NCBI RefSeq assembly: GCF_963678635.1
Contig: NC_087071.1
Location: forward strand, 7,207,624 to 7,271,623
Length of the DNA stretch: 64,000 bases
Reading direction: 5' to 3'
Source: Symsagittifera roscoffensis
Taxonomy: Eukaryota > Xenacoelomorpha > Acoela > Convolutidae
A program made the position numbers and the translations under genes. The notes beneath the pieces are model-generated. The model was given only the letters and a program-made list of their open reading frames with translations, was not told where the DNA came from and did not search any database. Of the stretch, positions 11,562 through 22,135 are shown piece by piece; the first letter of the stretch is position 1; every line of letters begins with the position of its first letter.

Positions 11562-12070
11562 AAAACGATATTTGGTTGATATCAAAATCATTAACATTTG
11601 CATTATAAGTAAAGCTGGGTTCAGATTAGTTGATAAAAAATCCATGATAGGAAAAGCTTGAGTCTAGTTGTTTAACAACGAAACATCTAATAACCCTTTG
11701 ATAAATACTGCTTGATTCTAATTGGTTGATATCAAATTATTTAAAAACCCAGTATAAGAAAAGCTCGATTCTGATTGGTTCGATATCAAATTAATGAAAA
11801 AGCCAGGAAAAGAAAAGCTCGATTCTGATTTATTGATACCAAAATTTTGAAAAAACAATGATAACAAAAGCTTGATTCAGGTTGTTTGACATCAAAACAT
11901 CTATCAACTCTTTGATAAACACTGCTTGATTCTGATTGGTTGATATCAAAACTATTGAAAAACCCAAAATAAGTTAAAAAGTTGTTTCTGATTGGCTGAC
12001 ATCAAAAAGTCTAATAACTCATTAACAAACCTAATAAAAAAACAGTTTGATTTTGATTGTTTGATTTTAT
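11562..12070 (+). repeat. Degenerate tandem repeat with GATTGGTTGATATCAAA core
   Basis: About eight imperfect units of roughly 55-60 bp, each carrying a variant of CTTGATTCTGATTGG followed by TTGATATCAAA and an A-rich tail. Some units contain an additional TCTAATAACCC(T) segment. No coding potential. It lies close to where the right end of Polinton A would fall by spacing, and Polinton B termini also contain short iterated motifs, so it may be a subterminal repeat array. That link is inference. Confidence 0.75.
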
Positions 12071-12314
12071 TACAGCTGCATTAAATAGGATGAAAGCCAT
12101 TCTGATTTTCCTTCACGTTGAAATACAGTTGGTCAGGAATCTTGCATAATTGTTAATTTACTTTTATTTATTTTTTGTAACCATTAAAATTAGTCTAAAT
12201 CTTCTTCTTAAAACTTTAAGACTCTCTAATTCTCCCATTTTTTCTCAAGTCTTTTCTTACATATTGGGATGTAATCACTGATTGGAAAAAAAACTGCCTG
12301 TCTTGATGTGGTAG

Positions 12315-12590
12315 ATGTTACCCACGATAAATGCATCAAAACCTTGTAAGACTTGTGGAGTTTTGAAGTGTCTTGATTGTAATTTTCATACATATATCAG
12401 CGAGGAGTTGAATGTTTTTTCCAAGAGGAGGTATTCTCCTTGTCAAAAGGATCTTCTTCAAGATGTTAAAAAACGCTCAGCAAACTCCGAAGATACTCCA
12501 CCACAAGATACCTTCAAAAATTCCTATGAAAACAAAGTAAACAAAGCAAAAAAAAAATTTATCGAGAAACTGTATCCTGCAACAAATTAG
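12315..12590 (+). CDS. Hypothetical protein or exon with paired CxxC motifs (91 codons)
   Basis: The frame starts at ATG 12,315 and stops at 12,588-12,590. It begins with CKTCGVLKCLDCNFH, i.e. two CxxC pairs and a His that could bind zinc, followed by a hydrophilic Lys/Asn/Ser-rich tail. It is better composed than surrounding frames but has no neighbours, no clear promoter and no family I recognise. It could be an isolated exon, a transposon remnant or chance. Confidence 0.25.
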   Translation: MLPTINASKPCKTCGVLKCLDCNFHTYISEELNVFSKRRYSPCQKDLLQDVKKRSANSEDTPPQDTFKNSYENKVNKAKKKFIEKLYPATN

Positions 12591-15208
12591 AACTCTGTAC
12601 AAAATTCTAGTTTTTTGATAAGTTTTTATGAAAAATTAGTCTTGAAAAAGTATGAAGTACTTTCAACGCATTTTTAATTGTTCATTTATGCTTTTGTTCA
12701 AAGGTCTGATTGACGATAAAACCAACTCGAGCGATAATCAGATTCAAAATCCCATGGACGTCTATCGAAAAATCGTTAAACTACCGTGAGAACAGCTGTT
12801 TTGTTGTTTTGACTTTTCTGTAAATGTACATAATATGAGCTAAAAATTGGATATATTTTTATTAAAAATTTGAAACAAAATCGTGGATAAAAAAAAACAG
12901 ACCAATTGATTCGTTTTGCCTAGCTATCAATTTTTAAACTTTATAAATTAGTGTCTTCGATTGAGTTTATATAGTAGTGCGTTTTCAAGCAGATGAAAAA
13001 TGGCTGATACATCAAAAACAATTAGTTTTTACTGTTTTTGATAACTGACGATGACGAAAAGATAAACTTTGGATTTTTTGTAGGACCATGAAAAAATCTG
13101 CACTAGAAAATCACTTGAAATTTAATTTTTAAGGTTAGAGCCGGATCATACAGGTATCTGGATCAAAAATACCTTTCTGAAGCCTCTTAGAAAATGGAGT
13201 TTTTGGTGAAACGTTGCATCGGAATCATAAAAAGTCTTCAAAATGATACAATTTTACATATGAACTTCATTTTTTGAGTGAATTTTTGTTCAAAGTGAAG
13301 CGATTAAGAAGTCAGTAGATCAACCAGAAACCGAGAAAGACTTTTGTTGATGTGTTTTGACAAAACAAAATAGAAATCCAATTTATTTTTACAGGTTGTG
13401 AGATCAATTTGCTTCATTTCAGATAATAAGTTATAGCTCTAGGGAAAATTCAACATAACAACCCTCAATTTTTGTGTTTATGTGTAAGTTTTCAGAAAAT
13501 AAAATATCAATTGATGACCCAGGTAAAATTACATGAAAATTCAGATGTTTTAGGGCTTTTTTCAATGAAGTAAACACATCTGAGTCAAAAAAATTTGACT
13601 AAAATGTCATGCAAAGTGAGTTCAAAACCGGGAACCTAAATAAAACAGAAAGCAGGAATAACCATAAAAAACCAATTATCTACAGAAAATTTGTAAAAAA
13701 CTTGTAAAGTATAAGCAAAAAGAATAATCCGATTTGAAGAAGTTTCGCATTCACTTCATCACATTCTATTATACTTGTGAAACTTTTTCACACCTTTTTA
13801 AAATTGTTTCAACAGTAAAAAAAAACACATTTAACTTCAATTAATTTAATTTACATTGCTCAAGTGAAAACAAAACAGAAATTAGAGTTTTGGATGAACT
13901 TGGGGTCATCATTCCCAAAAAAAGCCGAGGACGAGTTGAACCATGAACTTTGATGAAGAATTTTTAGGGAATAATACAATGATTAATCAATTGAATTGAG
14001 GTTTTAACAAAATATTTTTTGGCTGGATTAAACAAAGTAGTTACAATTTCAAAACAATAATTAAATTGGAAAAAGTTAGGAAGATGCTGAGTCTAATATG
14101 AAACAGTTCACTTCACTTCTTCAAAAGTATGTTTATTTTATGTTTCTTTCGGGAATTCGGAAGTTATAGCATAGATTCAACTTGTATAAGCCTTTTTTCG
14201 GTCTTCACAGCACTAATAAAACGCATCGTAGCTTAAATAAGATCAATTCTAATCGTCGTTTTTTTCAAATCTATTCGAACCATCAAATTTTATCGTACTC
14301 ATACTTTTAATCAAAAATTGTATCATTGCCTTGAACACATTTTGGGTGTTGACGCTTTTCACGTAATACAGCATTGGTTTTTTACAAAAGAAGAAGATTG
14401 ATTGCAAAAATTTACCAAAAACCGCAAAAATTTTCCAAAAAAATGAGGTTTTTTCAAAACATTTAAGGTTTTTGCAGGAAAACTTACCACCCGAAACTTA
14501 TCACCCTATACCTGTTATAGGACGTTGAAAAATCTTTTCACTGTCTTAATACATAAGATTTTAGCAAAATCGGACGCCGAAAATTATTTTTCTCGGAAAT
14601 TAACATCTTACCATCTGAGACTCTGAAACCTAAAATCTTTTCCCATGCGAAGTTTTAGTTCCTAAGACACTCAATTGACAAAATGTATTGAATTGGAAGT
14701 GAAATTTAAAAATTTCAAGGAAATTTATAAGTCCCAGGGTTGTTTAGGATAAGGAAAGTAGTTTGAACACGAGAAAAGATTTTGGTCCTCGAGATGAACC
14801 TTCATCAATTTAACATCAATTAATTTATATATTTGTTTTTTTTGTTTTTTTTGTATTTTTACAAATTTATACAGTTGAAACAAAAGACTTAAAGAAAAAT
14901 TACTGCAAACTTGAATTTTGAGATTGAAGTTTGACACTCTGGTTGAAAAATGCTTTATTAGTTAATTATGATTTATTACCTAAATATACGGCTTTTTATA
15001 TTAAGTTTTCGGCTTTTTTATGCAGTTTATACAGTAATAATAGGTTTTACGGCACAAGTACTTTGAAATTTTGTCGCCCTTGTCTGCGTATTTGTTCGCT
15101 TTGCGATGCAGGTTTTGGTTTTTGTCTTTTGTTGTGATAAATTTTGGGCTAAAATATTGGCTCGGCTTGATAATACTTATTGAGACTTAGAAGTGAGCTA
15201 ATTTTCTG
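12591..15208. other. AT-rich stretch without a recognisable gene
   Basis: Poly-A and poly-T tracts and short low-complexity frames only. No RNA gene, repeat array or coding exon is recognised. It may include the promoter or a 5' intron of the kinase gene, since the first coding exon is preceded by a splice acceptor. Confidence 0.5.
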
Positions 15209-15493
15209 TCAAATTGTTTTGATTTGTTTGATTTTTCTAAAACTAAGGTAGTAATAGGTTGCTCGAGACTCATTGGTCGCGTCAGATGCCTTGAGATCCC
15301 GGGTGGTCTTCTCATAGAGTAATTTCGGAAGAGGGTACCCCGGATGCTCGTCACGCAATTCTTTTTGGCCGGATAGGTTTTTGCAAATCCTTAGTCTAAT
15401 AACATTCCTACTCTTACTCCTAGTCTCAGTAGGTCTTATTGAAATGTTATAGCTGAGAAGAAAGCAACTAATTCGTATCTTCAATAATTTCAA
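15209..15493 (-). pseudogene. GC-richer coding-like remnant of unknown origin
   Basis: A 94-codon frame whose middle part (about 15,245-15,395) is clearly GC-richer than its surroundings and reads ELRDEHPGYPLPKLLYEKT followed by a charged stretch. The isolated compositional island suggests a scrap of a GC-richer mobile element such as the retroelement at 41-60 kb, but I found no matching segment there. Confidence 0.25.
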
Positions 15494-15732
15494 CTTTACA
15501 ATTTATCATAAGTCTTAGTAATGGATCATGATTGATAAGTTATTAAATTTACAGTCAGAAATATCAAAGTAGAATAAGTTTTGAACGGTTCAAACTATAC
15601 AGCCATTCTAATAAATCAAGTCCCCAAAACTTCTGATAAATAAAAACATCAGTTAAAAGTATAGTTTTTTTTGTTTCAGCTGCAACGATTAAAGCACTAC
15701 ACATCATATTTGAGAGTAGTTATTTATGTAGT

Positions 15733-15990
15733 ATGGGCAGCGATATTTCGTCAACGGTAGAACTGGGCGGGGGTAAGTACGTGTACGACACCAAGAAATC
15801 ACTAGGGCATGGGGCATTTGGGGTTGTGTACTTGGGTCACGTCAACGATCGGTCTCGCAAATCAGTGGCTGTCAAATGCATAGACCTTAAGGATGACAGC
15901 CGAGATAATCTTATGAGAGTGCTTCACGAGGTAACTCTCCTGCTGACGCTGAAGCATGACAATATCGTGCAGACATATAATTGCTATCCC
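15733..15990 (+). CDS. ULK/Atg1-like Ser/Thr protein kinase, exon 1 (kinase N-lobe)
   Basis: ULK/UNC-51/Atg1-type kinases start autophagy and act in vesicle traffic and signalling. This exon encodes residues 1-86, the N-lobe: glycine loop GHGAFGVVYLG (residues 25-35), ATP-binding Lys48 in VAVK, and the helix C Glu66 in HEVTLLL. The start ATG at 15,733 is the first in the exon. The exon opens after a TTTGTTTCAG acceptor ending at 15,679, so an upstream non-coding exon exists. The donor is GTGAGT at 15,991. The phase is 0 and joins exactly to exon 2 at 37,132, restoring the N-lobe-to-hinge sequence. The neighbours are transposon-filled non-coding DNA on both sides. ULK membership is inferred from overall resemblance (GHGAF, VAVKCI, EFC-GGDL in exon 2); another CAMK-like kinase family is possible. 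Confidence 0.85.
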
Positions 15991-16106
15991 GTGAGTTTAA
16001 AACTTCCACAGTTTTTAATTGCAATTTTTACCAGATTATCATGTTTGGTTTAATTTGGACGCATCCTTTGATTTTTTCCGAATGCAACAAAGTACAAACT
16101 TCAAGG

Positions 16107-16500
16107 AAGCATTATAAAAAGTGTTTTCAGGCAATCAACAAGAGGCATTATAAGATGTGTTTTTAGGCAATCAACAAGAAGCATTATAAAAAGTGTTTTC
16201 AAGCAATCAACAAGAAGCATTATAGAAGTGTTTTCATGCAGTCAACAAGAAGCATTTATAATGTGTTTTCATGCAATCAATAAGAAGCATTATAAAATGT
16301 GTTTTCATGCAATCAACAAGAAGCATTATAAAAAGTGTTTTCATGCAATCAACAAGAAGCATTATTAAAAGTGTTTTCATGCAATCAACAAGAAGCATTA
16401 TAAAATGTGTTTTCATGCAATCAACAAGAAGCATTATAAAAAGTGTTTTCAAGCAATCAACAAGAAGCATTATAAAATGTGTTTTCAGGCAATCAACAAA
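16107..16500 (+). repeat. 36-bp minisatellite, about 11 units
   Basis: Tandem units of about 36 bp built on AAGCATTATAAAAAGTG then TTTTCATGCAATCAACAAG, with single-base variants and two units one base shorter. It lies about 120 bases inside the kinase intron. Because 36 is a multiple of three, both strands give long periodic reading frames (12-residue period) that are artefacts. Confidence 0.97.
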
Positions 16501-16849
16501 AAATCACAAAAAAAAGTAGTTTGTTAAACACTGCATGGAAGATACCACTCGATCTCTAATCCAGTTCCATGTGTATTTGAGCGGAAGAGAAATGTTTTTA
16601 TTTTATCTACGTAGAATAAGAACAATTTTTCAATACCAATTTTAAAAAATGTAAACTGGTTGTTTGAATAATTCGCAGAAAAGAAACACTTGTTTCAAAA
16701 CAAAACAGAAAAAAATTCATTATGAGGCCAAACTTTGCCTTATATAGGCGCACAATTTTGTCTCTGTATGTGCCTGGATTCCAAGTCTTTAAAAAATTGT
16801 GGGAGTCCGTATCCAAGTTTGAGCGTAAATAATCTATTAAAACGGATTA

Positions 16850-17150
16850 TTATGATGATTTTTGATAATTATATATTTGTTTATAAATTAGGTGCTTGAA
16901 GGATATATAACTAATAATAATCGTGATTTTTCCGAGAGATATAATCTCTTATAAACGATTTAAATTGATTATAGTTCTTTCAAAAAAACCCTTAGAATCA
17001 ATTATAATCGATGATAATTGATTATAATGGATTATAATTATTTAAAATTAGATCTTAAAAATAGAGATTATAATCTTTTTTTAATTGATTAAAATCAGTT
17101 GTTTCTCATTTTTAGTAAGACTGGTACTAATATCGTAAAATAATCGATTA
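16850..17150. repeat. AT-rich palindromic block
   Basis: Many overlapping short inverted words such as ATTATAAT, TAATCGATTA and AATTGATTATAAT. It looks like slipped or expanded AT-rich simple sequence able to form hairpins. No coding content. Confidence 0.6.
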
Positions 17151-18889
17151 TTAACGCTTGAAACTGGATGCGGGAACGGTCAAAGAACATGAAAGAACAA
17201 AAGAAGAACAAAGGGTGCGTGCTTGCTGCGGAATCCTCTTACAATGCACAAAATATACAGTTTAGCCTCGTACTGTTGAAAAAAAAAGAAAAAAAAACGA
17301 GCAAAGAAAACCACTATGGAAGGCAAAAGATGTTTAAGCGAGGTGTTTTTGTTGTGTTTGATGTGGCATTTCCAAAAACGTTTGGTTATACTTCAAAACA
17401 AGTTGCAGTTCTTTAGAATATTAAAACTTATTGATGTTATGGCCTTGAAAACATCGTATCTGTAAAATGTTTATAAGCAGCTGATACATTTTCTCGAGCA
17501 CTATTGCGTTTCCCACTTGCCTAAATCTTGCTGCTTTGATTTTCGCACCTGAAAACTCAATATAGATGAAAAAATTTTCTTTCCTTAAGTTTTTTCACTA
17601 CCCTACTAAATAGACGCGATTTTGCTGAGAGCATTTTAACTGCAGTATTGATTGGTATTTTCTCATTTTTTGCTTACGCATTCTGATTGTGACTTTGAAT
17701 GAATGTTTCAAATAAGTTTTCCGTATTCGATTTGAGAAATAAGTTTTTGTTTTGAGTCAAGGCTAAAACACCGACCTGAAAAACTTATATATTCTTTTTA
17801 TTAAGCACCTTTCATGCTTGAATGAATATTTAATGGACAAATTTCCTGAAATCTGAAAAACTTACTGTTATCATTCATGACTTTTTCATCAAATCAACCA
17901 ATACGCTCTATAAAAACACGTTTTTGTGCAGTATCAACCCAATGTATCAACCCATTTTTGTGCAGTAAAAACTTTGTTTTTAGACTCAATTGTTTGGTTG
18001 TTTTTTGTTATTTTTGCTTGAATTGTTTCTTTTTTGGGAGCATTTTGCATTAGTTTTATCTCTGGTTATGAAAAACTCGTTTCTTGAAAGCTTTGTATCT
18101 TTGCAGCTGTATTAAGAGCTTCTTTATAATTAGCAAATATACTCTTTTTGAATATTCTAAATTGGCTGCTAAACCGTTCCAAAAACTTGATAAAACGTTC
18201 CGAGAAGCGAGCTAATTGAGTCCCCAAAATAAATGTTTCTCAAATAAGTCTTAACATGATTACTAACTAAAAAAGTTTGCAATTAGTGAGACTTTACTTA
18301 TTATTAAAACTTTCCTGGCACGCACTTTCAAAACTAGACTGAGACCATCTCATTACCATTTCAAATGCAGAAGTTTTTCTTTGAAAACCACAAAAAAATA
18401 GTTTTATTTTCAAAAAGAATGATTAAAAAACTTTTACTAAAGAAACTATTGCTGCATGATGTAAACGCCACAAAACGGTTTTTTCGTGACATAATACTTG
18501 CTGCATCACGTCGTCACCAGATTCTCGCTGAACGGGATCGTTTCTTTGTTCCAGCTCGACCGTTTTATCCAAAATCTTTCTGAATGTTTTAAGCAAAAAG
18601 ATCGGGACAGAACTTTTCAAGAGAAAAAAAACAGTGCAGAGAATTCATCCAGCTACTGATCACAACAAGTCAAAAAAATAAATTCTGCGCAGTATTCCGG
18701 TTATTAACTTGCTGCAAATATATTTAGTAGCCGACCCAATTTTTTTAACCATAAACTTAACTCTTGACCGTTAGAGATGGAACATTTACTGTGCAATCTG
18801 CTGAAATGAGAACACATACAAGCACATTGACAACTAAGAGAAAAATCCTCAAATTTAGAGTCAACGTCTCATTAAGTTTTTTTTTCTCT

Positions 18890-19690
18890 GAACACTAAGA
18901 AAAGCGACTAAACCCTCAAAAGCATTGGACCGGATGGGACCGGAACTCAAACATATAAGAAAAACAGTTGTTTATTTTTTTTCTCACCTTTTACTTGTTC
19001 TCTTCTTTTAAACGAACTTCCCCGATTTGGAAAATTCCGTTCCAAAAACCAAACAAGATCTCAATTTTTCAATTTCGTACCGTCCTATTTCGAAATTAGG
19101 ACCAGTTCTTAAGATTGTAGAATGCTTGATCCATTCCGCCCCAACCAGATTCCTACCCACAACCGATCATCAACATGGCTTTCGCCCGATGCTTTCAACA
19201 ACCAAAGCATTTTCTAATCTTGATTTTTTATCGGCGACTCTCTTAGCCAACAAAGGCCACCACTTGATATAACAAAAATTTTCGACATGGTCAGCTATTG
19301 CTGCTCCCTCCTAGATCTCCTTACTTAAAACAGGCTACCAGAAAGCCTGTATAGCTGGATGTCAAAGTTTTTGAGTGAGGTTTAATCAAAAAGTTTGTTC
19401 AAGGACACCTTTTAAAATCTAGTAGTGTTTATACAGTTGTCTCTCAAGGCTCAGTTTTATCCCTAACAATTTTCAATTTTTGTGCTCACGGCAATCCATT
19501 ATTGACTTGATGTAAACCTACAATCTACTGAGGACGACTTCAGCTTTTTGTCCACTCCAGAAGCAGCCTGATCACCCTTCAGTGGCCTGATCTGTTTTAT
19601 CTAAAGAGTTAAACAAACTACAAATAAAATTCCCCAAGTATTTTTTCCTCTTCTAATTGTTTGGCTCGCCTTTTCCTTCTTCGTAGTAGT
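18890..19690 (+). pseudogene. LINE (non-LTR) reverse transcriptase fragment
   Basis: Remnant of the reverse transcriptase of a non-LTR retrotransposon. An upstream frame has KPSKALDRMGPELKHI, corresponding to the conserved K-A-x-GPDGI region. The frame at 19,027-19,272 has SYRPISKLGPVLKIVE, then FLPTTDHQHGFRP and STTKAF, the standard fingers signature of LINE RTs. Further frames follow with a MTKIFDMVSY stretch (the LD-KAFD motif) and TEDDFSFL where the catalytic (F/Y)ADD box belongs. Frameshifts and stops break it throughout, and neither the endonuclease nor the 3' end is present. Confidence 0.8.
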
Positions 19691-19934
19691 TAAAACTTAA
19701 TTGAACGATGCCCGAGGCAAAAAAAAGCCGGCCGGAAAAAACGAAGTACCCGAGTGCGGCTCTTGTGCCCTGGGCCATCTTCAATTATGTTATAACTCTT
19801 GAGGAGTATGTTTCTGTTGTTTTTGTGCGAAATATACCAAAAAATTGTAAAAAAGCCCCGAAAATTGAAACAACCCTGCATAGTGCACGAAACTGTGCAA
19901 ATGATTTCTTGTCTCAGTTTTTCACTTTTTTCTT
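19690..19934 (+). other. GC-richer fragment with an open frame of unknown origin
   Basis: A frame beginning MPEAKKSRPEKTKYPS at 19,708 is locally GC-richer than the rest of the intron and then turns AT-rich. It directly follows the LINE fragment and may be part of another transposon. I do not recognise it. Confidence 0.2.
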
Positions 19935-20182
19935 CATGCAGTTTTTTTCATGGCTTGTCGTGAAAGAACATATGTGAAAGTGTAAAGACATACTCTTCTA
20001 ACAAAAACTTCAACATAAATATGATTGCAAAAACGAACAACGGTTGTCTTTTAAAAATCATGCAGTTTTTTTCATGGCTTGTCGTGAAAGAACATATGTG
20101 AAAGTGTAAAGACATACTCTTCTAACAAAAACTTCAACATAAATATGATTGCAAAAACGAACAACGCGTGTCTTTTAAAAAT
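19935..20182 (+). repeat. 124-bp near-perfect tandem duplication
   Basis: The unit beginning CATGCAGTTTTTTTCATGGC at 19,935 is repeated from 20,059. The two copies differ at only a couple of bases near their ends, indicating a recent duplication. Confidence 0.95.
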
Positions 20183-20387
20183 CATCCTAAAACATTTAGT
20201 CTCTTCATTGACCCGTCCATTAAGTTTGCTGAGCAATGCAGGCGAACATTCGCTGAAGCTTCGCGCGGGGTATTGATCATTCGGCCTGTATCCGGGACTC
20301 TTGACGCTAGTCCAAAGAACTTTTACTGACTGTTTGTTCAATTTTGGTGAAACCAATTTTAGGTCATGCGAGCACAACATGAATCCA

Positions 20388-20694
20388 CGCTGCCTGCCAG
20401 TAAAAGTTTATAAGCCAACTTCAAACAAATCAAAATACTGCTCTCTGTCTGACAAGAGGTTGTACAAGATGATTGCAAGTGTTTAGTTACACTCATAACT
20501 ACTCGCGGCGCAATTTTGCTCTCAAGGTGCTCGTTCCAACAAACATGGTACTATATTTTCAGCTTCATCCCAACCCCCCCCCCCCCTTAGCGAGTATTGC
20601 CTGGTTTCACGCTGCCAGTAAAAAGCTTAAGACGAACTGCAAACAGATCGAAATATTGATCTCTGCCTAATAACATGGTCCACAAGATGAGTGC
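20388..20694 (+). repeat. Imperfect ~85-bp duplication flanking a C tract
   Basis: 20,388-20,475 and 20,608-20,693 share ACGCTGCC, GCCAGTAAAA, TCAAATACTG-like and GGT-C-CAAGATGA landmarks in the same order. Between them lies a run of 13 C (20,574-20,586). The second copy ends where the Polinton B terminus begins. Confidence 0.6.
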
Positions 20695-20697
20695 TAT

Positions 20698-21060
20698 AGT
20701 GCTATAGGGGTGGTTGAGATTTTTTAATAAAAGTGTATGTGAGAGTGAAAAGTTTCATGGAATGCAAGGAGTAGTATTGATGCCTGGATCATTCTGTATA
20801 GCTTATACCTAATGGTGCATATGTTAAAATTTATTCCTTATGATCCTTATGTAAAAAATTCATACCTAATGATCCCTATGTATGATTTTTAAAGCTAATT
20901 ATCCCTTTGTGAAACTAATGATCCTTAATGATCCCAATGTATATTTTTTATACTGAAATTTTTGTTGGCCAAAACTAAATTCGTTCTATGCATTGAGGCG
21001 ATAAATTCTTTCTGTTCGCCACCAATAGCTCGGCAAGCTAAACTGTTTTCCAAATTACTA
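20698..21060 (+). repeat. Left terminal inverted repeat of Polinton B
   Basis: Its reverse complement matches 36,110-36,414. Conserved islands are ACCTAATG, repeated TAATGATCC(C/T)TATGT units, TTGTGAAACT, CGTTCTATGCA(T/C)TGAGGCGAT and AGCTCGGCAAGCTA. The outer end starts about AGTGCTATAGGGG. The repeat is interspersed with short iterated TAATGATC words, about one every 30-40 bases. Confidence 0.85.
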
Positions 21061-21406
21061 AAATTGTGCAATTTATTTTGCTGTTAACTGTCTTTGCGAA
21101 TTAATTTTTTCAGTGTTTCTATAAGCTCTATGGTCTTCGAGAAAATAGATATGAAACAAAATGGTTGAATTATGCACACAATTTTCCAAAACAAGTGTCG
21201 TTTTAGGGCACCAAAACCAGCCTGGGGTCATTTCCAAGTTAGAAGTTCTCAATCCACTCCAGGTAAAACAGTGTAACACAAGACCAAAAGTGTATTTAAA
21301 GTAGCCCGCCATTACCTAACTGCGATAAAACGTGGAAACTAATAAGATTTATTACACTGTTTTAAAGCAACAAATGTTGTAGTGAACTTGAATCAAACAC
21401 ACAACC

Positions 21407-22135
21407 TTAGAGTTTTTTTGTTTGTTTTGCGTCCCTTTGACTGCGGTATTTAATCTTCAACTGTTTCGCGGTCGACGTATCGAGGTACCTTTCATCATCC
21501 GAAAACGAAGAAGAAGTGACTGTATTTGGATTAACCAATTCATCGATTTCGATATTTCTCTCAGCGATTTCCGTGACACGAATTCTACCTGGATCTGGAA
21601 CTTCATAGCTGGTGACCCTATTTACCAGGTCTCTCAACGATCGGCTCGGTTGATTATTCATCTCAAGAAAGCTATCTTCTGACCCGTAAGTCGTATCTTG
21701 CGTGAAGATTTCTTCTTGGTTGGATTTCTCCTGATCCCAGTCTACAATCTCATCTTTTTCCTTAAAAAAACTTCAACCAAGCGTCTATATCTCGATTTAA
21801 GTTGTGACTGGTGCCAATAGTTTCACTCACGTTCCTTTCTTTATTGTCATTGTCAACATCGTCATCATGATTGCTATCGGTATTATCAAGAAAGAGAGAA
21901 GCATTCACGGTTCTATAGTGACCGTATGGCAATGTGGAGATACCATCGCTGAGATGTATTGCTTATCATCATAGGCTGACATTGCGATTTTGTTTGCTCA
22001 CAAAACAGTGTTCAGATCATGCCTCACAGAGATGATGCGAGTACTTTCGGCTCCTACAAGGTTTCCAGAGTCGAGAATATTGATGTATTTTTCACGAGTT
22101 AGCAATTGTCTCCGTGTATCTACAAGAAAAAAAGA
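21407..22135 (-). pseudogene. Polinton B DNA polymerase B, C-terminal part (decayed)
   Basis: The - strand frame from about 22,120 contains RRQLLTREKYINILDSGN and an ISVRHDLNTVL stretch, then KIAMSAYDDKQYIS. The latter resembles the KIALS-(F/Y)-DDK-R-(Y/F)-I motif near the C-terminus of Polinton polymerases, followed by a Y-G-H-like region. A frameshift leads into the last frame, 21,661-21,407, an acidic tail ending in a basic KIKYRSQRDAK stretch with a regular stop. Frames are broken several times. It lies directly inside the left terminal repeat, as expected for this gene. Confidence 0.6.

Noticed and set aside
16107-16500. CRISPR-like array
   Set aside because: Units are directly adjacent tandem copies with no unique spacers, in a eukaryotic intron.
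16234-16519. Long periodic frames on both strands (MQSTRSIIK... and LLVDCMKT... repeats)
   Set aside because: They are translations of the 36-bp minisatellite, whose period is divisible by three. They are not genes.
18365-18620. Opposed short frames
   Set aside because: Neither has a domain, good composition or context. It looks like AT-rich chance.
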